A stretch of 28,523 bases of DNA from an uncultured Eubacteriales bacterium (GCA_934385225.1 CAKRPQ010000020.1:1-28523); one strand, 5' to 3'; positions 1-9,700 are shown, counted from the stretch's first letter. Program-made: numbers and translations. The notes: a model not told the origin generated them from the letters alone.

Positions 1-24
1 GAGTAACGGACTTCCGGATACCTT

Positions 25-62
25 GAAGGAGCAGGCATTTCCGCCTGCTCCTTCTTGTTTTA
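25..62 (+). terminator. Rho-independent terminator of an upstream plus-strand gene
   Basis: A perfect 12-bp stem (25-36 pairing with 43-54) encloses a 6-base loop and is followed by a T-rich run (TTGTTTTATTT). The T-tract lies only on the right, so it terminates plus-strand transcription entering from outside the window. A TAA at 4-6 could be the end of that gene, but its frame cannot be verified. Confidence 0.85.
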
Positions 63-145
63 TTTCGCTTTTTCGCGACTTTAAGAGCGCGGATATGCCG
101 AAATCCCATGCACAGTTCGAAAATTTACGCTCCGCAGCGTTTTTT

Positions 146-319
146 TTACAGATTTTTAAGGATTTTTTCGATTTCTGCGTCGGTTTTGCCGTTTAGCATT
201 ATGCCGTCCTTAAAAGTTGCACTCGGGCAGATTTTGCGGAGAACCTCCACAGTCTTTCCCATTCCGCTGCCGCCCGACGTTGCAAACGGTATAACGGTTT
301 TGCCCGAAAAGTCGTAGCT
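146..319 (-). pseudogene. Flavodoxin C-terminal fragment (decayed gene)
   Basis: Read on the minus strand, 319 down to 146 gives 57 residues and a TAA stop. It begins SYDFSGKTVIPFATSGGSGM and ends DAEIEKILKNL. This is the C-terminal third of the flavodoxin_4 type, where the DFSGKT strand and the TSGGSG loop belong to the FMN-binding fold. An in-frame TAA (320-322) lies directly upstream. There is no start codon or ribosome binding site, and the N-terminal P-loop-like FMN phosphate site and middle strands are absent. The next 60 bases upstream show no flavodoxin coding in any frame and run into the terminator of the neighbouring gene. I read it as a remnant left by deletion. A plus-strand open frame over the same bases is its shadow. 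Homology is recognised from motifs only. Confidence 0.75.
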
Positions 320-375
320 TTATTTTATCATGATCACGTCCGGACGCTTTCGTCAAGAGGCGTATTTTCCCTCTT

Positions 376-407
376 TATAAGAAAAGCACCCGCCTTACGG
401 CGGGTGC
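376..407 (-). terminator. Rho-independent terminator after the pseudo-ATPase gene
   Basis: A 9-bp GC-rich stem (386-394 with 399-407) closes on a 4-base loop that reads GTAA on the minus strand. It is followed on that strand by TTTTCTTAT. It lies 6 bases beyond the stop of the 413-3391 gene and ends the rlmB transcript. Confidence 0.85.
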
Positions 408-412
408 AAAGG

Positions 413-3391
413 TTATTTGACATACAATTTTGTGAAAAGGAACAGCGGTATCGTCCAGAATATCTGGTAGAGTGCGACGTAAACGGAGTGAAGTCCGAGC
501 TTTGAGCTGAACAGCGACAGGAATACCATCACTATAACTCCGATAATGATTGAAAGTATCGTCGCTATGCGCGAATTTTTGCGCACTCTCTTTATCTTAT
601 TGCAGAGCGCAACGGTGCTTGCGAGTGCGGCTGTCGACTTTCTCGAAACAATTCCGCCCTCTACCCTTTCGAATTTTTCTTCAGCTATGCGCTTCACTAT
701 TCTTGCAGGATATCTCGACACGCGAAGTCTCGACGCGAGAAGCTCGTCGTCGATATTCGGGTCGCAGGTGCTTATGAGAGTTTCCGTACCCTCCTCGGCA
801 AGCGTATCTATAACAGCCTCGAAATCGTGGTCTATATCGTAGCAGACATAGAGTTTTGCGCTGAGAACGCCGTTAAGAACGAGGAACATTACGGAGCAGC
901 CCTCATTTATCATCTTTTCGTCGTCCTCGTCGTACGCGGCAGTGATACCGCTTGCCATCATAAACGTCGACTGACCCGCGAGAATGCGGACTTTGCCGTC
1001 AACGACAGCCTCTACGCCCTTATCCTCGACGCGGACTATCTCGACGTTTTCCGAGTGTCCCATCTCCGCCGTCGCCTGTTCAAGGCGCGCTTTAAGCGGT
1101 CCGCCTATCTTTGAGTACAGGCTCGCGAGGTGATAGAGAACGTAATAAATTGCGTTATTATCGTAGAGTTTTATTCCTCTCGTGACCGTTCCGTCTGTCG
1201 GGAATACCTCTGTATCGGGGAATGCGACGGACGTAGCGCCCGAATATTCCTCGACGGACTCCTCGCCGATTATTGTCGAATCGTTCTCGAACGCTTTCTT
1301 CACCGCGCCGAAGAACGGGAGGCTGCCTGAGAAGATTACCGACATCGGCGTGCAGAGAAGCACGGTGAGTATCGAAATATTGAACGCTGTAACGGCGCTT
1401 CTGTTCGTGACGTAGGAAATTACGCCGAGCGCAACCGCAAGCGCGATGAACGGATAGATAACAAGGTTGAGTTTACGGTCTTTCTGCGAGCGGATATTCG
1501 TTCTTCTGAAATAATTTTCGACAAAATCCGTCTTTCTGACCTCGAAATTCTTCTCCTCGGCGTAGTGAGCGTCCTCGGCGAAGATTTCGTTCATTTCTTC
1601 CTCCGCGCTCTTGCCCGATGCCGCGGCGGTGAGCACGTATTTCGGCCTTCTCGTCGCTATCGTATTGAACGCTCTTATCTCTCTCGAAAGATTGAGATAG
1701 TCGTTTGTCGTGAGGAGCAGGAGGTAAAGCGCCGCGGGGAAATTGTAAAGTTCAAGTCCCGTATTCGGTGCGGCGAGAGCCATAATTATGTCATATACGA
1801 CCGTCATAAGGACTGCAACGGACGGTATCGACGACGGTGTCGGGTTAAACGTTATCGCTCCGAGAAGTCCCTTTGCCAGCTGTTTCCACGAAAGTGCGGC
1901 GGCAAGCACAAGAAGCTGTAACGAAAGCATAACGCCGACCGTCGGGTAGTGGTGGATATTCAGCGCACCGCCGAGCGTTACGTCGAACATTCCGAGAAGC
2001 TCGAAAATGAACAGCGCGACGGCGAATATTCCCGTACCGAGCAGGCGCAGTTTCATCGTCTTATGCTCCTGCTTGTACTTATTGCCGATAACGCGGAATC
2101 TTTCCGGCGTTTCAAGCTCGAAGCCGTCGAAAGCGTAGGCGTCGTCGACGTCGATGAAGTCTACTATCTCGGAACTGAGGTCGTCCGCTATCTTATCGAC
2201 GTTCTGTTTTCCGATCGTCTTTTCAAGCTCGTCCTCGTAGCCGAGGGCAACCATAAGATTTATGTCTTTATCGTCAAGATTTTCGTTTTTCTTTGTTTCG
2301 CCCGTCTCCGCCTTATCGCTGCCACCCGCGTTTTCTTCCGTCTCCGCGGGAATTTCGCCCTCAAAAGCGGACTCGTCGGGAACTGTGGGAGTTTCGTCCT
2401 CGTCGTCAAAGGCAAGCGGTTTCTTCGTTCCGACAAAATAGTCGTCTTCTTTTTCCTTTTCGGGTGCTTTCTGCGCGTCCGAGAGCTTTATGAACTGTGC
2501 CGTCGGCATTTCCGCAGTCTCGTTTACGTCTGCGGCGGGAATTTCCGTGACTTTCGGCTCTTCATTTGCGGGAACTTCCGCTTTTTCGGGTGCGGCGGTG
2601 TTTTCGGCTTCCTTTTCGGGTTCTTTTTCCGTTTCCGAACGGCTCATATACTGCGAAAAATCGGGCATTTCCGCGTCGGAAATCGACTCGTAATTGTAGT
2701 CCGTTTTCTCACCGTCGTTTTCATTTTCGGGTTCGGGTCTTGCCGTCCCGACCTCGGACACGGGCGTTTCGGGGACTTCGGACGTTTCGGGTGCTGCGGG
2801 AACTTCGTTCTCCGCATTTTTTTGCACGTCCGCACTCTTTGTTTCGTTCTCCTCCGTGCCGTACTCGCCTTTAAGCATTTCGGCGTAGGCTCCCGCGAGG
2901 GATTTGCGCTTTCTGCCGCGCTTTTTCTTATGAGGCTCGACTTTCGGCATTTCGGACATAGGCTCGTCAAAGTCCGAGCCGTCCGTGAATGTCACATCGT
3001 CTATATCAAGTCCGCCGGCTTCGGCAGGCTCGACACCCTCTATATCCATATCTATATCGTCATAAAGCGGCGCGGTGTCGACATCGTAGTCGCCCGCATC
3101 GCCGTCGCCTTCAAGCTCGAACTCCGAGGTCTGCTCCTCCGGCGTTTCGTCAAGTTCGAACTCCTCCGCCTCGTCCGCGTTCTCGTCGGGCATAAATTTT
3201 TTTAGCATTGACGCAATATCCTTATCGGGGTCTATCCCCTTCTTCGATATTGTCTTTTCGCTGCCCGCAGGGGCACTTCCCGCAGAGCTTATGTTGTCGC
3301 GCAGGCGGTTTACAAGCTCGTTTACGGAATCCGAACTCTCGTCCGCACCGACGTTTTTCTTCCTATCGTTATCTTTATCTGACATTGCCAT
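413..3391 (-). CDS. Acidic-tail membrane protein with a degenerate P-type (P1B) ATPase core
   Basis: 992 residues, function unknown. Residues 1-370 are low-complexity, rich in Glu, Asp, Pro and Ala, with one basic cluster (KKKRGRKRKS) near 155-164. From about 445 there are eight predicted membrane segments in a 4+2+2 pattern (about 446-562, 641-691 and 941-988) with a roughly 245-residue cytoplasmic part before the last pair. That is the layout of heavy-metal P-type ATPases. LCTPMS sits where the M4 CPC motif would be. SVAFPDTEVF replaces the phosphorylation motif DKTGT, so the catalytic Asp is lost. STCDPN stands in for TGDN, and no TGE is visible in a shortened actuator region. RILAGQSTFM resembles the start of the family hinge. 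It is probably a pseudoenzyme: scaffold, sensor or binding protein. The start is the ATG at 3391, preceded by AAGGAG at 7 bases; an in-frame GTG at 3409 has no such site. It is cotranscribed with rlmB. Confidence 0.75.
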   Translation of the reverse strand: MAMSDKDNDRKKNVGADESSDSVNELVNRLRDNISSAGSAPAGSEKTISKKGIDPDKDIASMLKKFMPDENADEAEEFELDETPEEQTSEFELEGDGDAGDYDVDTAPLYDDIDMDIEGVEPAEAGGLDIDDVTFTDGSDFDEPMSEMPKVEPHKKKRGRKRKSLAGAYAEMLKGEYGTEENETKSADVQKNAENEVPAAPETSEVPETPVSEVGTARPEPENENDGEKTDYNYESISDAEMPDFSQYMSRSETEKEPEKEAENTAAPEKAEVPANEEPKVTEIPAADVNETAEMPTAQFIKLSDAQKAPEKEKEDDYFVGTKKPLAFDDEDETPTVPDESAFEGEIPAETEENAGGSDKAETGETKKNENLDDKDINLMVALGYEDELEKTIGKQNVDKIADDLSSEIVDFIDVDDAYAFDGFELETPERFRVIGNKYKQEHKTMKLRLLGTGIFAVALFIFELLGMFDVTLGGALNIHHYPTVGVMLSLQLLVLAAALSWKQLAKGLLGAITFNPTPSSIPSVAVLMTVVYDIIMALAAPNTGLELYNFPAALYLLLLTTNDYLNLSREIRAFNTIATRRPKYVLTAAASGKSAEEEMNEIFAEDAHYAEEKNFEVRKTDFVENYFRRTNIRSQKDRKLNLVIYPFIALAVALGVISYVTNRSAVTAFNISILTVLLCTPMSVIFSGSLPFFGAVKKAFENDSTIIGEESVEEYSGATSVAFPDTEVFPTDGTVTRGIKLYDNNAIYYVLYHLASLYSKIGGPLKARLEQATAEMGHSENVEIVRVEDKGVEAVVDGKVRILAGQSTFMMASGITAAYDEDDEKMINEGCSVMFLVLNGVLSAKLYVCYDIDHDFEAVIDTLAEEGTETLISTCDPNIDDELLASRLRVSRYPARIVKRIAEEKFERVEGGIVSRKSTAALASTVALCNKIKRVRKNSRIATILSIIIGVIVMVFLSLFSSKLGLHSVYVALYQIFWTIPLFLFTKLYVK

Positions 3392-3409
3392 AAGCGTACT
3401 CCTTGTCAC

Positions 3410-4291
3410 TTATTTTTTTGCCTTTGCGCGCTGCTGCCTTGACGCTTCCGCGAGAATGACAGCCGCCGCCGTTGAGACATTGAATGAATTGACCTTGCCG
3501 TACATGGGTATGGAAACCGTATAATCGCATTTTTTCTTTACAAGCTCCGAAATGCCGTTGCCCTCGCTGCCGAGAACTATCGCCGCGGGAACGCTCATAT
3601 CCGTATCGTAATAAGCGTCGCCGCCCGCCTCCGCCGCGAACGTCCAGATTCCTTTTTCTTTGAGCTTATCTATCGTAGCCGCGATATTCGCGACCTTTGC
3701 AACCGCAAGATGCTCTATCGCACCCGCGGACGCTTTCGACACAAGCGGGGTAAGTCCCACCGCCCTGCGCTTCGGGATTATAAGTCCGTGCGCGCCTACT
3801 CCTTCGGCGCATCTTATGAGCGCACCGAGGTTATACGGGTCTGTGATACCGTCCGAAATCACGATGAGAGGCGTTTCGCCGCGCTCCTCCGCGATTTTCA
3901 GTATATCCTCAACCTCCACGTATTCCTTTTCCGCCGCGAGCGCGACAACGCCCTGGTGCGGCATATTCGACGAGAGCTTATCGAGTTTTGCCTTCTCTGT
4001 CTCGATAACGGGTATTCCGCGCTCCACCGCCTCCGCGACAAGCACGACGATCGAACCCTCTCTTTCGCCTCTCTGAACCATTATCTTATCGACGGCACGT
4101 CCGCTTTTAAGCAGTTCGCGGACGGCGTTTCTGCCTATTACCGCGCCGTTACCGACACTGTCGCTGTCGGTTGCCGTATCGGCGTCCTTTACGCGTCTTT
4201 TCCCGCGAAAATCGCTCTCGCGTCCCGAATACGGCTTCGGTTTGCGGTCGCCGCCTTTATTATATTTATATTTATTATTGTCGGATTTCAT
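3410..4291 (-). CDS. rlmB: 23S rRNA (guanosine-2'-O-)-methyltransferase, TrmH/SpoU family
   Basis: 293 residues. It methylates a ribose 2'-hydroxyl in rRNA using S-adenosylmethionine; the exact nucleotide is inferred from the RlmB family. Residues 1-50 are a Lys/Arg-rich disordered leader. The substrate-binding domain follows, with GRNAVRELL near 53 and NMPHQGVVALA near 110. The SPOUT domain carries the three family motifs: DGITDPYNLGALIRCAEG (with the conserved Asn and Arg), VLGSEGNGI, and the trefoil-knot end IPMYGKVNSFNVSTAAAVIL. All key residues are present. The ATG follows AAGGA with normal spacing. It is the first gene of a two-gene unit with the pseudo-ATPase, 18 bases apart. Family assignment is firm; RlmB against another TrmH paralogue is less so. 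Confidence 0.92.
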   Translation of the reverse strand: MKSDNNKYKYNKGGDRKPKPYSGRESDFRGKRRVKDADTATDSDSVGNGAVIGRNAVRELLKSGRAVDKIMVQRGEREGSIVVLVAEAVERGIPVIETEKAKLDKLSSNMPHQGVVALAAEKEYVEVEDILKIAEERGETPLIVISDGITDPYNLGALIRCAEGVGAHGLIIPKRRAVGLTPLVSKASAGAIEHLAVAKVANIAATIDKLKEKGIWTFAAEAGGDAYYDTDMSVPAAIVLGSEGNGISELVKKKCDYTVSIPMYGKVNSFNVSTAAAVILAEASRQQRAKAKK

Positions 4292-4342
4292 ATATCATTT
4301 CCTTAAAATCTTCTGATTTATACAGTAAACCTATTCTAAACT

Positions 4343-4371
4343 ATTATAACACACTTTTTCTGATTTGTATA
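4343..4371 (-). promoter_or_regulatory. Candidate sigma-A promoter for rlmB
   Basis: On the minus strand a perfect TATAAT (4343-4348) lies 17 bases downstream of TATACA (4366-4371, four of six matches to TTGACA). It sits about 50 bases upstream of the rlmB start. Confidence 0.55.
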
Positions 4372-4482
4372 TAATGATTTTTATCTTTTTCAAAAAATAT
4401 GTGAAAAATCACGTTTTTTTGTTTTTTTAAGGAAAAGGAGGTCGATTTTTTCCGAATGCGGAAACAGCATTTTACTGCCTCG

Positions 4483-4511
4483 GAATAAAGCCGCGCGAGG
4501 GTTCATATATT
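4483..4511 (+). promoter_or_regulatory. Candidate sigma-E promoter for spoIVA
   Basis: GAATAAA (4483-4489) and CATATATT (4504-4511) are separated by exactly 14 bases, close to the sigma-E consensus as I know it (KMATATT, N14, CATACANT). It lies 40 bases before the spoIVA start, whose ribosome binding site is a strong AAGGAGGT at 4539-4546. spoIVA is a sigma-E gene in Bacillus subtilis, so site and gene agree. Confidence 0.6.
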
Positions 4512-4551
4512 TGACCGAAAAGAACTTTTGCGCAAATCAAGGAGGTAGGCA

Positions 4552-6030
4552 ATGCCGAGTAATTCTATTTACAAGGATATTATGGCAAGAACGGGCGGCG
4601 ACATCTACATAGGCGTCGTGGGTCCCGTAAGAACGGGAAAATCAACTTTCATCAGCCGTTTTATGGACGCGCTGGTACTCCCGAACATCGAAAGCGAATT
4701 TGACAGGTCACGCGCACGCGACGAAATGCCGCAGAGCGCGGCGGGCAAAACCGTCATGACAACAGAACCGAAATTCGTCCCCGACGAGGCTGTCACGATA
4801 AAACTTTCGGACGGCGCGTCCCTTCGCGTCAAGATGGTAGACTGCGTAGGTTACATCGTTGACGGCGCGCTCGGTCACACAGAGGACGGAAAGGCGAGAA
4901 TGGTCATGACGCCGTGGTCGTCCTCGCCCATGCCGTTTGCGGAAGCCGCCGAAATCGGGACAAAAAAGGTCATTCGCGACCACTCCACAATCGGAATGGT
5001 GGTGACGACCGACGGCACTATCGGCGAAATACCGCGCGAAAGCTACGTCGGAGCGGAGGAACGCGTAATTTCCGAACTCAAAGAGCTCGGAAAGCCCTTC
5101 GCCGTCATTCTGAACTCCGCCGAGCCGTCCTCGGAAAAGGCTACCGCTCTTGCCCTGTCGCTCGAAGAAAAATACGGCGTTCCCGTTGCGCTCGTGAACT
5201 GCATGGAGCTTGACGGAACGGACATAAGGCACATTCTCGAACTCGTTCTGCACGAATTTCCCGTCTCGGACGTTCACATTTCCCTGCCCGGCTGGCTCTC
5301 CTCGCTCGACATCACGCACCCCGTAAGGAGCGGTATCCTCTCGGCTGTCGGCGACGCGGCGTCGGGCGTCAAAAAGACGGGCGACATAAGGCGTGCGTTC
5401 TCGGTGCTTCCCGAATGTGAGTACATAGCCTCCGTCGGGAACATTGCCGTCGATTACGGCACGGGTCACGCGGAAATTGAGGTGAAGCTGCCCGACGAGC
5501 TTTATTACTCCGTTCTGAGTGAGCTGACGGGCTTTGATATAGGCGGAGAGGACGATCTGATAGGGCTTATGCGCGACCTCGCGAAAGTAAAAGCCGAATA
5601 CGACAAAATTTCCGAGGCGCTTGACGCGGTTCACGAAAAGGGATACGGGATAGTTATGCCCGACATTGAGGATCTGCGCCTCGAAGAACCCGAAATCGTC
5701 CGCCGGGAGGGCGGTTACGGCGTGAGACTGCGCGCGGCGGCACAGTCGATCCATATGATACGCGCAAACATAGAAACCGAAATAAATCCGATCGTCGGAA
5801 CGGAACAGCAGTCCGAAGAGCTGATAAAATATATGCTTCACGAATTTGAGGAAGATCCGAGAGCGATCTGGGAGTCGAATATGTTCGGCAAGAGCCTCTA
5901 CGAGCTTGTCAACGAGGGACTTCACAGCAAGCTGGAACATATGCCCGACGACGCGCGCGCAAAGCTGTCAAACACTCTCGAAAGAATTATCAACGAGGGA
6001 AGCGGCGGTCTTATCTGTATCATTTTATGA
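4552..6030 (+). CDS. spoIVA: Stage IV sporulation protein A (spore coat ATPase)
   Basis: 492 residues, the usual SpoIVA length. SpoIVA is made in the mother cell, hydrolyses ATP and polymerises on the forespore surface to form the base of the coat. The Walker A motif GPVRTGKST is at about 24-32. It is followed by the SpoIVA signatures FMDALVLPNI and RARDEMPQSAAG, then the GTPase-like strand VKMVDCVGYIVDGALGH, which supplies the Walker B region. The C-terminal segment ends EGSGGLICIIL, typical of the conserved SpoIVA tail that contacts SpoVM and the membrane. AAGGAGGT lies 5 bases upstream of the ATG. It is a single-gene unit: a sigma-E-like promoter in front, a strong terminator just after the stop, and divergent from rlmB. 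No missing domain was noticed. Confidence 0.97.
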   Translation: MPSNSIYKDIMARTGGDIYIGVVGPVRTGKSTFISRFMDALVLPNIESEFDRSRARDEMPQSAAGKTVMTTEPKFVPDEAVTIKLSDGASLRVKMVDCVGYIVDGALGHTEDGKARMVMTPWSSSPMPFAEAAEIGTKKVIRDHSTIGMVVTTDGTIGEIPRESYVGAEERVISELKELGKPFAVILNSAEPSSEKATALALSLEEKYGVPVALVNCMELDGTDIRHILELVLHEFPVSDVHISLPGWLSSLDITHPVRSGILSAVGDAASGVKKTGDIRRAFSVLPECEYIASVGNIAVDYGTGHAEIEVKLPDELYYSVLSELTGFDIGGEDDLIGLMRDLAKVKAEYDKISEALDAVHEKGYGIVMPDIEDLRLEEPEIVRREGGYGVRLRAAAQSIHMIRANIETEINPIVGTEQQSEELIKYMLHEFEEDPRAIWESNMFGKSLYELVNEGLHSKLEHMPDDARAKLSNTLERIINEGSGGLICIIL

Positions 6031-6065
6031 AAAAAGCGGGGTAAAACCCGCTTTTTTCTTTTTTT
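6031..6065 (+). terminator. Terminator of spoIVA, probably bidirectional
   Basis: AAAAAGCGGG (6031-6040) pairs with CCCGCTTTTT (6047-6056) around a 6-base loop, and a T-run continues to about 6066. It begins immediately after the spoIVA stop. The A-run at its left gives a short T-run on the minus strand, so it may also end the convergent acetyltransferase transcript. Confidence 0.88.
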
Positions 6066-6080
6066 TAATATTGACAATTT

Positions 6081-6719
6081 TTATATTACCTCGTTATCGT
6101 CAAGAACGTCGGGCTTATTTATCATACTGTCCGATTCCTTCGTTATCTCGCGCACGACGCGGCACGGAACACCTGCCGCAAAAGAATTTGCGGGAATATC
6201 CCTCGTCACGACACTTCCCGCGCCGATGACGCACCCGTCGCCTATCGTAACACCGGGACAAACGGTCACATTTGCGCCGAACCAACAATCGTTTCCGATC
6301 CTGACGGGCTTTCCGTAGCAGAGGCGTTTTTCCTCGCCTGCCGCCGTTCTTATTCTCCGCCTCTCCTCCGCAACCATCGGGTGCACGGGCGTTACTATCG
6401 TCGCGCCCGGTCCGAAATTACAGTTATCGCCTATGACGACCTCCGCGTCGTCCTGAACGGTAAAGTTGAAATTAGCGAAAAAGTTTTTGCCTATCTTTGT
6501 ATGCTTGCCGTAGTGGAAGTAGATAGGTCCCTGCATAAAGAAGCCTTCTCCGATCTCGCCGACGATCTCTTTTATTATCGCCTGTCTTTTCTCGGTTTCG
6601 TCCTCGTGCGTCTTATTATAATCGACGTCAAGATTATGAGTTTTCAATTTTATCGCTTTAAGTTCGGGGTCACCCGGGAAAAACAGCACTCCGCGTTTAA
6701 TTTTTTCTTCCTCTTTCAT
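6081..6719 (-). CDS. Hexapeptide-repeat sugar O-acetyltransferase (maltose acetyltransferase-like)
   Basis: 212 residues. It belongs to the LacA/NodL/Maa group, which transfers acetyl from acetyl-CoA to a sugar hydroxyl; the acceptor here is unknown. An N-terminal helical part (about 1-60, with DVDYNKTHEDE resembling the Maa cap) precedes a left-handed beta-helix of hexapeptide repeats. Examples are VIGDNCNFGPGATI, RIGNDCWFGANVTVCPGVTIG and CVIGAGSVVTRDI. The presumed catalytic His is in TPVHP at about 113. The end AGVPCRVVREI is the usual family closure, followed by an extra acidic tail of about 20 residues. The ATG is preceded by AAAGGAG. It lies 29 bases after polC on the same strand and is probably read from it. 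Confidence 0.88.
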   Translation of the reverse strand: MKEEEKIKRGVLFFPGDPELKAIKLKTHNLDVDYNKTHEDETEKRQAIIKEIVGEIGEGFFMQGPIYFHYGKHTKIGKNFFANFNFTVQDDAEVVIGDNCNFGPGATIVTPVHPMVAEERRRIRTAAGEEKRLCYGKPVRIGNDCWFGANVTVCPGVTIGDGCVIGAGSVVTRDIPANSFAAGVPCRVVREITKESDSMINKPDVLDDNEVI

Positions 6720-6748
6720 TTTTTGTCTCCTTTTTTACGAAAAAATAA

Positions 6749-9700
6749 TCAGAAAAATGTTATCTGGTCGGTCTCGGAAACGCCGTCAAGTGCGCCGTTC
6801 TTACGCAGAAGCTCCGTCAGCGACTGCGAGACTTTTGCCCTTATCTGCATATCTTCAACCGAGAAAAACGGTTCTTTTTCACGCGCTTCGACAATATTCA
6901 GCGCGACGCTTTCGCCAAGACCCGGGAGCGAAAGGAACGGAAGTCTTATTCCGCCGTCCTCGGGCTTGAAAATCTTCGCGTCGGACTTATTGATATTCAC
7001 GCCGAGCATTTTTATGCCTCTCGCCATACACTCGTTTACAAGAAGCAGCGTACTCATCTGCCCCTTTTCCTTTGCGGAGGCTTCTCTGCCCTTCTTTTCG
7101 ATCTCGTCTATGACCATTTTGACCTTGCGTCTGCCGCCCATGACTATCTCGGCGTCAACGTCGCCGCCCGCCGCCGTGAACATGGCGCAGTAGAACATAA
7201 CGGGCATATGCACCTTATACCACGCAAGCCGTATCGCACTCATAACGTACGCCGCCGCGTGCGCTTTCGGGAACATATACTTTATTTTCTTACAGGATTC
7301 TATGTACCAATCGGGAACGCCCGTCGCCGTCATCTGTTCCTCCCATTCGGGCGTAAGTCCCTTGCCCTTTCGCACGGATTCCATTATCTTGAACGCCGTC
7401 GCGTTCTCCATTCCGTAGCGGATAAGGTCGAGCATGATACCGTCTCGCGTTCCGATAACCTTTGAAATGTCGCATATGCCTTTCTTTATAAGATCCTGCG
7501 CGTTGCCGAGCCAGACGTTCGTGCCGTGCGTAAGCCCCGAAATCTGCAAAAGATCCGCAAACGTCTTCGGCTTTGCGTCGATAAGCACCTGCTGAATGAA
7601 TTTTGTACCGAATTCGGGCAGTCCCAGCGTTCCTATCTGACTTCCGATATCCTCGGGCGTTACGCCGAGCGGCTCGGTCGATTCAAAGAGCTTATACACC
7701 TCGGGGTCGTTCATCGGCACGTCCATTACGTTTGTCCCGCTGAAACGCTCTATCATCTTATATTTCGTCGGAACATCGTGTCCCAGTTCGTCAAGTTTGA
7801 GAATGGTGTCGTGCAGGTAGGAAAAGGCGTAGTGCGTCGTGAAAATGTTCGAGTCGGGGTCGTCGGCTGGGTGCTGTATCGGTGTGAAGTCGTAGACCGA
7901 ATATTCCCGCGGAACAACAATTATTCCGCCGGGGTGCTGACCCGTCGTGCGCTTTACGCCGACGATGGTACTTATCATATGGTTCATTTCGGCGTTGCCG
8001 AGGCGCATTTCCTTGCCTTCAAGGTACTTCGCTATATATCCGTAGGCGGTCTTATCGGCGAGCGTGCCGAGAGTTCCCGCTCTGAACACGTTCTCCTTGC
8101 CGAAAAGCTCCTCGGTGTATTTATGCACTCTTCCCTGAACCTCACCCGAAAAGTTAAGGTCGATATCGGGCGACTTATCGCCGTAGAAGCCGAGAAAAGT
8201 CTCGAACGGTATATCGTGGCCGTCGTTTTTCATCTTCGTGCCGCACTTCGGGCAGTTCGCGTCGGGCAGGTCAAAGCCCGAACCGACAGAACCGTCGGTG
8301 AAGAACTGCGAATACTGACATTTCGGGCAATAATAGTGCGGCGGAAGCGGGTTGACCTCGGAAATGCCCGCCATCGTCGCGACAAAAGACGAGCCGACAG
8401 AGCCTCGCGAGCCGACAAGGTATCCCTGTTCCTCGCTGAAATGCACAAGTCTCTGCGCGATTATGTAAAGCACCGCGAAGCCGTGCTTTATAATGGACGT
8501 GAGTTCCTTTTCGAGTCTCGCGGCGACAAGTTCGGGGACGGGATCGCCGTACATACTCTTCGCGCGCTCCCAGCACATATTTTGAAGTTCCTCCTCCGCG
8601 CCCTCCATTTTCGGCGTGAAAGAGCCTTTCGGGATAGGTCTGACCTCTTCGATCATATCCGCTATCTTGTTCGTATTTGTCACGACGACTTCATACGCTT
8701 TTTCCTTGCCGAGATACGAAAATTCTTCGAGCATTTCTTCCGTCGTGCGCAGGTACAGTCCCACGTCCTTGTCCGCGTCCTTGAATTTCAGGGTAGAGAG
8801 CAGTATTTTACGGCTTATCTCGTCTTCCTCGTTAAGGAAATGCGAGTCGCAGGTGGCGCAGACGGGTTTATCGTACCTTTCGCCAAGCTCCACTATTCGC
8901 CTGTTAAGCTCGCGCAGTCCCTCGTCGTCCTTTACGCGCCCCTCGGCGATAAGGAAGCGGTTATTGCATATCGGCTGAATTTCAAGGTAGTCGTAAAAGC
9001 GCACTATCTCGGCAATATCGTCCTCGGACGCACCTTCGAGTATCGCGCGGAAAAGCTCGCCCGCCTCGCACGCCGAGCCGATTATCAGTCCGTCGCGGAG
9101 TTTTACAAGCTCGCTTTTCGGTATTCTCGGATTACGCTTGAAATAGTTAAGGTAACTCATCGTAATGAGTTTATAAAGGTTATGAAGTCCGTCAAGGTTC
9201 TTCACAAGTATTATCTGGTGGTAGGTCGGAAGCGTGAGCGGGTCTGCGTTGCCCGTCATCTCCTTATTCAGCTCACCGAAGTTATCCCAGCCGAATTTCT
9301 TCATCTTTTCGCACATTGCAAAGAAAATATTCGCGAGCATTTCCGCGTCGTCGCAGGCTCTGTGGTGGTTGAAGTCACCGAGCTGGTAGTATTCGGCAAG
9401 CGTATCGAGCTTATGGTTCTTTACGTCGGTGTTGATGAAGCGCGATATTGCGACTGTATCGACATACGGATTTTCAAACGGCAGTCCGCATTCCGCCGCG
9501 TAGTGGCGTATGAAGCCCGTATCAAAGCCCGCGTTATGCGCGATAAGCAGATCGTCGCCGATAAAGGCAAAAAATTCTTCAAGTGCCTCTCCGACCCTCG
9601 GCGCGTCCTTTACCATCTCGTCCGTTATCCCCGTCAGTTCCGTTATATTTTCGGGTATCGGTCTTTCGGGGTTGACAAAGGTGTTGAATTTATCTATGAC

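Noticed and set aside
1949..3205. 418-codon plus-strand open frame
   Set aside because: It is antisense to the acidic tail of the pseudo-ATPase gene; the translation is an Arg/Phe/Val-rich repeat of the Glu/Asp/Pro codons and matches no family.
4401..4420. GTGAAAAATCAC hairpin followed by a T-run upstream of spoIVA
   Set aside because: Only a 4-bp stem; too weak to call a terminator, and no plus-strand gene ends before it.
4708..5940. 410-codon minus-strand open frame
   Set aside because: Antisense to spoIVA; no domains and no ribosome binding site.
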